This document shows, in pieces, positions 1-5,034 of a stretch of DNA of 5,946 bases. This DNA is from CADCWK01 sp964244115. Its GTDB lineage: Bacteria > Chloroflexota > Chloroflexia > Thermomicrobiales > UBA6265. Position 1 is the stretch's first letter. Each line of letters begins with the position of its first letter. The notes under the pieces were generated by a model. That model saw only the letters and a list, made by a program, of their open reading frames with translations. It was not told where the DNA came from and did not search any database. Where the stretch lies: NCBI GenBank assembly GCA_964244115.1, contig CAXTHM010000115.1:1-5946 (forward strand), in the 5' to 3' direction. Both the position numbers and the translations under genes were made by a program.

Positions 1-54
1 CCGTCGACCGTTCCCCCATCGGCCCCGCCCCACAAACTGTCCTCCAGCAAGCCC

Positions 55-297
55 CTAGCCCCTCCCCGGCTCGTTTCGCGCTGCGGCGCTCACGCCCGGA
101 GAGGGGAACACGCCGTTGTATCGGATGAGGCTTTGTAGAGCGATCTCCTCTGCGGCGACTTTCAGGCCGAAGACCTCAGCGCGATAGGGGAAGCTGGTCG
201 CCTCTCCGGGCACCTGTGAGCCGCAGCGCAGCGAGAGCCGCTTCAGCGGGTGAGCGAGCAGGTTCACGCTGGTCAGGGGAGAGGTCTGCTCCGCCAT
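55..297 (-). CDS. Hypothetical 80-residue protein (doubtful gene)
   Basis: I do not recognise this protein. It opens with ATG at 297 and stops with TAG at 57-55. It starts only 24 bases after the stop of the HutD-family gene on the same strand, so co-transcription is possible. Counting its codons by hand gives about 68% G+C at first, 55% at second and 81% at third positions, the pattern of real genes in GC-rich genomes. Against it, no Shine-Dalgarno sequence precedes the ATG, and the last 17 or so residues (a Pro/Gly/Ala/Arg-rich tail) are encoded by short inverted repeats rather than ordinary coding sequence. There is no obvious membrane segment or signal peptide. The middle, around residues 37-60 (YRAEVFGLKVAAEEIALQSL), could form an amphipathic helix. 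It may be a small gene, a gene remnant, or part of a repeated element. If it is not a gene, bases 1-321 hold only the repeats described separately. Confidence 0.35.
   Translation of the reverse strand: MAEQTSPLTSVNLLAHPLKRLSLRCGSQVPGEATSFPYRAEVFGLKVAAEEIALQSLIRYNGVFPSPGVSAAARNEPGRG
59..106. repeat. Imperfect inverted repeat, 11-bp arms
   Basis: The left arm CCCCTCCCCGG (59-69) pairs with the right arm CCGGAGAGGGG (96-106) at 10 of 11 positions; the mismatch is 65/100. The 26-base loop contains a smaller GCGC/GCGC hairpin (78-81 with 86-89). It covers the last codons of the doubtful small ORF. It could be a terminator-like hairpin or part of a dispersed repeat. No T-run follows on either strand. 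Confidence 0.45.
94..211. repeat. Perfect 11-bp inverted repeat flanking 96 bases
   Basis: GCCCGGAGAGG (94-104) and its exact complement CCTCTCCGGGC (201-211) face each other across 96 bases. The left copy shares bases 96-104 with the right arm of the 59-106 hairpin, so in RNA the two pairings would exclude each other. A further plus-orientation copy of CCCGGAGAGGG occurs at 964-974, in the spacer upstream of the kinase gene. The function is unknown. Confidence 0.4.
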
Positions 298-321
298 CGG
301 ACACGTTCAGGAACTACCGCT

Positions 322-903
322 CTACGCCCCGATCAAGCGAACCAGCAGCAATGTCCCCTTACTCGTCGAACCGACACTGACTGGTTCGGACGCGACGAAT
401 GCGTCAAACGGTCCGAGTCGAGCCGAGTTCGCTACGGACTCGACGGCGATCTCGCCACTGCGGACGACTCCGACCACCGTATCGCCTTCAGGCCGCAGCA
501 CGAGTGAATCACTCACGACCTGCTCATCGACGCGGCTGACGAATGCACCGCGCCTCGTCAGGACGTTGAAGGCGCGGCAGGCCACGGCCTCATCGACGAG
601 CCGGGCGAACGTGGGACGGTCGCCGGGGAACCGGTACGCCGGTCCGTCGGGCTCGAGCAGCCGGGGGGCATCGCCCTCGACGGACAGTTCGAGCGCGCCA
701 CCGTCGAGCAGCCGGAAGTCGCGGTCGATACCCGGGAAGTCGGAGAACGGCCCGGACCGGGCAATGGTCGCGATGTTCACGCGCCAGTCGAACTGCTCTG
801 CCGCTCCTGATGCTGGTTGCCCCGCGATGTCGACCGCCGTGCCGCCACCGTTCTTCCACGGGGTCGGTGTCAGCGATGCCCAGCGAATGATCGTCAGTCC
901 CAT
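322..903 (-). CDS. HutD/Ves family protein
   Basis: This 193-residue protein belongs to the HutD/Ves family, small bicupin-like proteins of about 190 residues. Family hallmarks are PWKNGGGT (residues 15-22), FDWRVNIA (38-45), GPFSDFPGIDR (51-61) and FNVLTRRG (112-119). HutD in Pseudomonas is reported to limit histidine-utilisation (hut) expression, and E. coli Ves is a cold- and stress-associated relative. The biochemical role of most members is unsettled and no hut gene is visible here, so the function is open. The frame stays open to 963, but I chose ATG at 903-901 because AGGAG (916-912) lies 8 bases upstream and the family's N-terminal strand begins there. The upstream extension is not family-like. 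It is divergent from the kinase gene across a 194-bp spacer, and may lead a short transcript that includes the doubtful ORF at 55-297. The family call is firm. Confidence 0.93.
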   Translation of the reverse strand: MGLTIIRWASLTPTPWKNGGGTAVDIAGQPASGAAEQFDWRVNIATIARSGPFSDFPGIDRDFRLLDGGALELSVEGDAPRLLEPDGPAYRFPGDRPTFARLVDEAVACRAFNVLTRRGAFVSRVDEQVVSDSLVLRPEGDTVVGVVRSGEIAVESVANSARLGPFDAFVASEPVSVGSTSKGTLLLVRLIGA

Positions 904-911
904 CGATCCGT

Positions 912-916
912 CTCCT
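912..916 (-). promoter_or_regulatory. Ribosome binding site of the HutD-family gene
   Basis: AGGAG on the minus strand sits 8 bases before ATG 903-901. It selects this start over the upstream in-frame ATG at 963. Confidence 0.75.
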
Positions 917-1029
917 GTCCTTGCGTAAGAGCCAACCCAACTCCGTCCCAGCCCGATGCTCACCCCGGAGAGGGTGCGTCACGATCGTTTGGTACAGTTG
1001 AGTCTCGCATTCGTCTCGACCCGGCCTGC

Positions 1030-1059
1030 CGCGGACGACGCCGATCGGCGTCGTCCGCG
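1030..1059. promoter_or_regulatory. Perfect 30-bp palindrome between divergent genes
   Basis: The left arm CGCGGACGACGCC (1030-1042), centre GATC (1043-1046) and right arm GGCGTCGTCCGCG (1047-1059) form an uninterrupted palindrome. It lies 38 bp before the kinase start and 126 bp before the HutD-family start on the other strand. As DNA it could be the operator of a dimeric regulator serving one or both genes. As RNA it would fold into a 13-bp GC-rich stem with a GAUC loop in the kinase leader. No T-run follows, so an intrinsic terminator is unlikely. The symmetry is directly visible; the role is inferred. Confidence 0.6.
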
Positions 1060-1081
1060 CACCCGGAATCACCAGGAGCGC

Positions 1082-1090
1082 AGGAAGGGG
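1082..1090 (+). promoter_or_regulatory. Ribosome binding site of the kinase gene
   Basis: AGGAAGGGG ends 7 bases before GTG 1098-1100 and supports that GTG over the in-frame ATG at 1170, which has only a weak purine stretch before it. A second AGGAG lies at 1074-1078. Confidence 0.7.
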
Positions 1091-1097
1091 AACCGCT

Positions 1098-2759
1098 GTG
1101 ACCGCTGGACGGACCGGCGCAACGGACACCACCGTCGGCTCCGGCGAGCGCCTCGCGGACGACGGGACCATGATCGTCGCCGGGCGCTACGAGATCGACC
1201 TCGCCAACCCGCTCGGGACCGGCGGGATGGCGATCGTCTACCGCGGACGTGATCTCCGCACCCGCCGACCGGTCGCCGTCCGCACCTTGCGGACCGCCTA
1301 CCGGTCCAACCCCGCGTCACGCGCCGCCTTCCGCCAGGAGACGCGCAACCAGGCGACGGCGAACCATGGCAACATCGCCCGGATCTACGACCTCCACGAG
1401 GAGCAGGAAGCGCCCTGGGCCGTCATGGAACTCGTCCCCGGCCAGACCCTGCGCGAGCTTCTCAGCACCCACGGACCCTACCCGCCGCTTGATGCCGCCG
1501 ACCTGCTCGACCAGGTCGCCTCGGCCCTGGCCCATCTCCACGGCCGCGGGCTCGTCCACCTTGACGTCAAGCCGGAGAACCTGATCGTCGCCCCCGACGG
1601 CACGGTCAAGCTGATCGACTTCGGCCTCTCGCAGCCCCTCGGCAAGCCGGCCGAGCCGATCGGCGGGGCGGCCTTCGGGACGGCCTCCTACCTCTCGCCG
1701 GAGCAGATCACCGGCGAGCGGGTGGACGCCGCTGCCGACGTCTACACGCTCGCCTGCGTGATGTACGAGGTCATCACCGGCAGTCCGCCGTTCGGCGGCG
1801 TCGCGCCCGATGCCACCAACATCGCTGAGGCGCGGAACGTGATCCTGCGGGCGCACCTCGACACGGCGCCGTCACCGCCCAGCCTCGTCCGGCCCGATCT
1901 CCACCTGCCGCCGGCGCTGGACGACATCGTCCTCTGGGCGCTGGCGAAGCGACCGAACGAGCGCTACACCGACGTGACGGCCTTCGCCCGGCTGTTCCGG
2001 GGGGCGCTGGAACCGCTCGGGATGGATGCGACGACGACCCCGCTTGCCTACGCCCCATCGTCCACGCCAGCCGCACCGCCAGTCGAGCACCTGCCGTACG
2101 TCGCGCCCCGGACGGCGAACGAGGCCCGGATGCGCTGGAACGACGTCGGCGCTGGACCACCGAACTCGGGCCGACCCCTCCAGCCCATTCCGAACGCAGC
2201 GCCCGCTTATGCGCTGCCCGAACCGACGATCGCCGCACCGGTCGCCCGAGCACCGGCGTACGAGGGGGCGCCCCAACCCGCCTATGCCCCGGCACCGGCG
2301 ATGAGACCGGCCCGGCGCGGGATGCGGCGGCTCCGCCGGTTCCTCTGGCGGCTGGTGCTGGTCGTCGCCTTCGCCGGCATCGTCCTGCTCGGGACGCTGA
2401 TCGCGGTCCGCGGCGCCGCCAACGTCCTGCCGTGGCAACCCGAGATCTCCCGGGACGTCACGGTCGAGATCGACGTCGATCAGGCGAACGTCCGGAGCGG
2501 CCCGAGCAGGACCGAGGATATCGTCGCATCGTTGCCATCCCTGACCGAGCTGACCGTGACCGGCAACGCTCAACGTGACGATGAGGATCAACTCTGGTGG
2601 CCGGTCGAGTCCGATGCCGCGAACGGCGTCAGCGGGTTCGTCCGGGCCGACGGTCTCCGGGCCGTCCCGGAGACCTGGTACGAGCGGCTCTCGGTGCGGA
2701 CCAGTGACGCGATCGACGACACGCTGGACCCGATCAGGGATGCGATCCCTGACTTCTAG
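1098..2759 (+). CDS. Membrane Ser/Thr kinase homologue with SH3b ectodomain, atypical active site
   Basis: This 553-residue PknB-type (Hanks) kinase homologue starts at GTG, chosen for its strong ribosome site. The kinase fold spans about residues 31-300: glycine loop GTGGMAIVY (40-48), alpha-C Glu81, catalytic loop HLDVKPEN (154-161), DFG 174-176, and GTASYLSPEQ (194-203). A Pro/Ala-rich linker (about 311-402), an arginine-rich stop (403-414) and one membrane helix (about 415-437) follow. A bacterial SH3 domain (about 454-523, with ANVRSGPS and a later LWWPV) should lie outside the cell, where PASTA repeats sit in PknB. Two catalytic residues are altered. The invariant beta-3 lysine is Arg62 (VAVR), and HRD is HLD (Leu155). 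Asp156, Lys158, Asn161 and Asp174 remain. Residues 1-157 contain no lysine, so no neighbour could substitute. It may be a pseudokinase or an atypical kinase. Its stop overlaps that of miaA. Confidence 0.93.
   Translation: MTAGRTGATDTTVGSGERLADDGTMIVAGRYEIDLANPLGTGGMAIVYRGRDLRTRRPVAVRTLRTAYRSNPASRAAFRQETRNQATANHGNIARIYDLHEEQEAPWAVMELVPGQTLRELLSTHGPYPPLDAADLLDQVASALAHLHGRGLVHLDVKPENLIVAPDGTVKLIDFGLSQPLGKPAEPIGGAAFGTASYLSPEQITGERVDAAADVYTLACVMYEVITGSPPFGGVAPDATNIAEARNVILRAHLDTAPSPPSLVRPDLHLPPALDDIVLWALAKRPNERYTDVTAFARLFRGALEPLGMDATTTPLAYAPSSTPAAPPVEHLPYVAPRTANEARMRWNDVGAGPPNSGRPLQPIPNAAPAYALPEPTIAAPVARAPAYEGAPQPAYAPAPAMRPARRGMRRLRRFLWRLVLVVAFAGIVLLGTLIAVRGAANVLPWQPEISRDVTVEIDVDQANVRSGPSRTEDIVASLPSLTELTVTGNAQRDDEDQLWWPVESDAANGVSGFVRADGLRAVPETWYERLSVRTSDAIDDTLDPIRDAIPDF
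2734..2752. terminator. Hairpin at the 3' end of convergent genes, possible bidirectional terminator
   Basis: TCAGGGAT (2734-2741), loop GCG (2742-2744) and ATCCCTGA (2745-2752) form a perfect 8-bp stem. It lies inside the last codons of the kinase gene, 4 bases before that gene's stop codon and 3 bases past the miaA stop on the other strand. The symmetric position fits a terminator for both transcripts, but no T-run follows on either strand, so this is tentative. Confidence 0.35.
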
Positions 2760-3694
2760 GTGTCGCCTGGTTCCGACAGGAACCGACGCACAGTCGCCTC
2801 GAGTTCGGACTCCCAACCGTCGGCCGTGACGTCGACCCGGACGAGACGCGGGTTGCGGCGCAGCCACGTCTCCTGGTGGCGGACGTAGCGGCGGGTGTCG
2901 ACCCGGATCCGCTCCGTCGCCGCGTCGAGCGTCTCTTCTCCACGGAGATACGGGATCAGTTGCCGATAGCCGATGCTGCTCATCGCCGGGACGGTCTCCG
3001 GGACGCCACTCGCCAGCAGCCCCCGGACCTCCTCGACCAGCCCACCCGCCATCAACCCATCGATCCGGGCGTCCAGACGGGCGTGGAGCGCGTCGCGTGG
3101 CATCGTCAGCGCCACTTCCAGCGCCCGGAACGGAGGTCGACCCCGACCTTCCAGCACCGACATCGGCGTGCCGGTCGCCCGGTGGATCTCCAGCGCCCGG
3201 ATTACCCGGCGCATGTTGACGCCGCTCCGCTCCGCGGCGACCGGGTCGATCGCGGCCAGTCGCGCACGTAGTCCGGCACCGCCGTCACGCTCGACCTCCG
3301 CCTCGGCTGCCCGGCGGAACGGTTCGTCGGGCGGGACCTGTGGGATCTGCCAGCCCTCGATCACCGCGTTGAGGTAGAGGACCGTCCCGCCGACCAGAAG
3401 CGGCAGGCGTCCGCGCGCCTGGACATCGCGGATCGTGGCCGTCGCCAGCTCCTGGAAGACGTGGAGCGACATCTCGCCGGCGGGCGGGAGGATGTCGATC
3501 AGGTGGTGGGGGACGAGCGCCTGCTCCGGGGCGCTGGGTTTGGCGACGCCGATGTCGAAGCCCCGGTAGAGGTAACGCGAGTCGGCATTGACGATCTCGC
3601 CACCCAGCGCCAGGGCCAGCCGGATCGCGGCGGCGGTCTTGCCGACGCCGGTCGGGCCGGTCAGCCCGATCAACGGTTGTGGATTGGGCGTCAT
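2756..3694 (-). CDS. miaA: tRNA dimethylallyltransferase
   Basis: MiaA transfers a dimethylallyl group from DMAPP to N6 of A37 in tRNAs reading UNN codons, giving i6A, a cytosolic reaction that stabilises codon pairing. At 312 residues it is normal for the family. Visible motifs are the P-loop GPTGVGKT (13-20), DSRYLYRGFDIGVAKP (38-53, with the catalytic-type Asp38), PHHLID (62-67), LVGGTVLYL (100-108), MRRVIRALEI (161-170), SIGYRQL (240-246) and the C-terminal RRYVRHQETWLRR (268-280). The frame is open to 3856, but ATG 3694-3692 sits just before the P-loop, as in homologues, and the upstream extension is arginine-rich and unlike the family. The ribosome site is poor: GGGAG lies about 12 bases upstream, inside an inverted repeat. 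It is convergent with the kinase gene (4-bp overlap) and divergent from mltG. The identification is firm. Confidence 0.96.
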   Translation of the reverse strand: MTPNPQPLIGLTGPTGVGKTAAAIRLALALGGEIVNADSRYLYRGFDIGVAKPSAPEQALVPHHLIDILPPAGEMSLHVFQELATATIRDVQARGRLPLLVGGTVLYLNAVIEGWQIPQVPPDEPFRRAAEAEVERDGGAGLRARLAAIDPVAAERSGVNMRRVIRALEIHRATGTPMSVLEGRGRPPFRALEVALTMPRDALHARLDARIDGLMAGGLVEEVRGLLASGVPETVPAMSSIGYRQLIPYLRGEETLDAATERIRVDTRRYVRHQETWLRRNPRLVRVDVTADGWESELEATVRRFLSEPGDT

Positions 3695-3703
3695 GGGTGG
3701 CCG

Positions 3704-3717
3704 GTTCTCCCGAGAAC
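3704..3717. promoter_or_regulatory. Palindrome over the miaA ribosome site
   Basis: GTTCTC (3704-3709) and GAGAAC (3712-3717) flank CC, ending 9 bases before the miaA ATG. On the miaA strand the only Shine-Dalgarno-like stretch, GGGAG, lies within it. Protein binding or local folding here could affect miaA translation or transcription; that is inference. Confidence 0.35.
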
Positions 3718-3722
3718 GTCGC

Positions 3723-3744
3723 CGTGGCGTCCGGTTACGCCACG
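3723..3744. promoter_or_regulatory. Perfect 8-bp inverted repeat in the miaA leader
   Basis: CGTGGCGT (3723-3730) and ACGCCACG (3737-3744) flank a 6-base loop, 28 bp upstream of the miaA start. It could be an operator or an RNA hairpin in the miaA leader. No T-run follows on the miaA strand. Confidence 0.4.
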
Positions 3745-3855
3745 TTTGATCGGACCGGCAACGGGTTCGTCGGGTATGGTATGCCGTACGAGGGTCCCAC
3801 AGCACAGCGGCCCGGGACGTGAGCATCGCTCCCCCGCGGATCACGCTGGCACCCA

Positions 3856-3878
3856 CGGGGTCGTTGCCCGTGACCCCG
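3856..3878 (+). promoter_or_regulatory. Inverted repeat in the mltG leader
   Basis: CGGGGTC (3856-3862) and GACCCCG (3872-3878) pair perfectly. A G-U pair (3863/3871) would extend the RNA stem to 8 bp with a 7-base loop. It ends 34 bp before the preferred mltG start at 3913 and 7 bp before the alternative ATG at 3886. The role is unknown. Confidence 0.35.
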
Positions 3879-3900
3879 CCCGACCATGACGACCTCTCCC

Positions 3901-3906
3901 GAAGGA
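3901..3906 (+). promoter_or_regulatory. Ribosome binding site favouring the GTG start of mltG
   Basis: GAAGGA lies 6 bases before GTG 3913-3915. The in-frame ATG at 3886 is preceded by a pyrimidine-rich stretch with no Shine-Dalgarno sequence. Confidence 0.5.
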
Positions 3907-3912
3907 CCGCCG

Positions 3913-5034
3913 GTGCTGCGTCTAACCGTTCAGACCCTCAAGATCGTCTCGATCGCCACCGTCGCGATCCTGATCATCGCCGGCGCCAAAGCTGGCTTCG
4001 ACTACGCCCTCGACGAGTCGACCGACGCCCGCACCGGCCAGCAGGTCGCCTTCCAGGTCACCGGCGACGACAGTGCCGAGACCGTCGCGACCCGGCTCGC
4101 GGACGAGGATCTGATCCGCTCCGAATACGTCTTCACCTACAGCGTGCAACTCTCCGGCGGCAACCTCCAGCCCGGCGACTACACGCTCGAACGCGGCATG
4201 AGCGTGCCGGACATCATCGCGATGATCACGGACGACCCGGACGGCACGTCGTCGGACGCGGCGGGGGATGATGACCCGGTGACGACCACCCAGGTCACGA
4301 TCATCGAGAACCTGCGGATGGAGCAGACGGCTGCGGAGTACGAGAAGGCCGGGCTGCCGGGCGGCGCGGCGGCGTTCATGGAGGCGACCGACGCCGACTA
4401 CTCGGACCAGTTCCCGTTTTTGAACGACCGCCCCGAGGGCGCCTCCCTCGAAGGCTACCTGTTCCCCGAGACTTACACCGTCACGAGCGACATGGACCCG
4501 GAAGATGCGGTCTTCCAGATGCTGACCATCTTCGACCAGCGGTTCACCCAGGACCTGCGGGACCGCGCCGCCGAGATGAACCTGACGATGTACCAGGTCC
4601 TCACCCTCGCCTCGATCATCGAGCGCGAAGCCCAGGTCCCGGCGGAGCGGCCGACGATCGCCGCGGTCTACCTCAACCGGCTCGAAGCCGGCATGACGCT
4701 CGACGCCGACCCGACCGTCCAGTATGCCATCGGCAACGAGGCGGATTGGTGGCCGGTCCTTGAGCCCAACCAGACCACGTCCGCCGAAGCGGAAAGCCCA
4801 TACAACACCTACCTCAACGCCGGACTGCCGCCTGGCCCGATCTGCAGTCCGAGCTACGACTCGATCTTCGCCGTCCTCAACCCTGATCCGGTCGACTACC
4901 TGTACTTCGTCGCCAAGCTCGACGGCTCCGGCGAGCACGCCTTCGCGGTCACGCTGGACGAGCAGACCGTCAACATCAATACCTATCTCAACGGTGGCGG
5001 CGACGTGGCTCCGACCGTGGCGCCGGCACCATGA
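3913..5034 (+). CDS. mltG: Endolytic murein transglycosylase MltG
   Basis: MltG (YceG family, formerly aminodeoxychorismate lyase-like) is a membrane-anchored lytic transglycosylase that cleaves nascent peptidoglycan strands and sets their length. From the GTG start it has 373 residues. There is one N-terminal membrane helix (about 9-25), then an extracellular LysM-like region (about 45-110, including the motif LQPGDYTLERGMS), then the catalytic domain. Family motifs are EGYLFPETY (180-188), ASIIEREAQ (233-241, with catalytic-type Glu237), AAVYLNRLEAGMTLDADPTV (250-269), SPYNTY (295-300), GLPPGPIC (304-311) and YFVAKLDGSGEHAF (331-344). The usual IPEG-type motif before the catalytic core reads IIEN here. 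GTG was chosen for its ribosome site; ATG 3886 would add nine residues (382 in total) and is not excluded. The stop overlaps the aroE start by ATGA, implying one operon. The identification is firm; the start is less so. Confidence 0.94.
   Translation: MLRLTVQTLKIVSIATVAILIIAGAKAGFDYALDESTDARTGQQVAFQVTGDDSAETVATRLADEDLIRSEYVFTYSVQLSGGNLQPGDYTLERGMSVPDIIAMITDDPDGTSSDAAGDDDPVTTTQVTIIENLRMEQTAAEYEKAGLPGGAAAFMEATDADYSDQFPFLNDRPEGASLEGYLFPETYTVTSDMDPEDAVFQMLTIFDQRFTQDLRDRAAEMNLTMYQVLTLASIIEREAQVPAERPTIAAVYLNRLEAGMTLDADPTVQYAIGNEADWWPVLEPNQTTSAEAESPYNTYLNAGLPPGPICSPSYDSIFAVLNPDPVDYLYFVAKLDGSGEHAFAVTLDEQTVNINTYLNGGGDVAPTVAPAP

Noticed and set aside
1..54. Gene end, RNA gene or mobile-element end at the left edge
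   Set aside because: No ORF, hairpin or terminal repeat is visible in these C-rich bases.
904..963. 20-residue N-terminal extension of the HutD-family protein from ATG 963
   Set aside because: The ATG at 903 has AGGAG at 8-base spacing and begins where the family does; the extension has no family-like features.
989..1003. Promoter-like pieces TTGGTA (989-994), TACAGT (993-998) and TTGAGT (998-1003) upstream of the kinase gene
   Set aside because: None has a partner box at 16-18 bp spacing on either strand, so no promoter can be supported.
2325..2338. CGGCGG/CCGCCG inverted repeat in the kinase gene
   Set aside because: It is explained by arginine and glycine-type GC-rich codons in the juxtamembrane stretch; such short GC symmetry is common here.
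3704..3717. LexA/SOS box upstream of miaA
   Set aside because: The symmetry is GTTC-N6-GAAC, the opposite order from the GAAC-N4-GTTC type of LexA box.
3746..3780. TTGATC (3746-3751) and TATGGT (3775-3780) as a promoter for mltG
   Set aside because: The 23-base spacing is too long and both boxes match consensus at only four of six positions.
3695..3856. 54-residue N-terminal extension of MiaA
   Set aside because: It is arginine-rich, absent from the family, and overlaps the divergent spacer; the P-loop normally lies close to the start.
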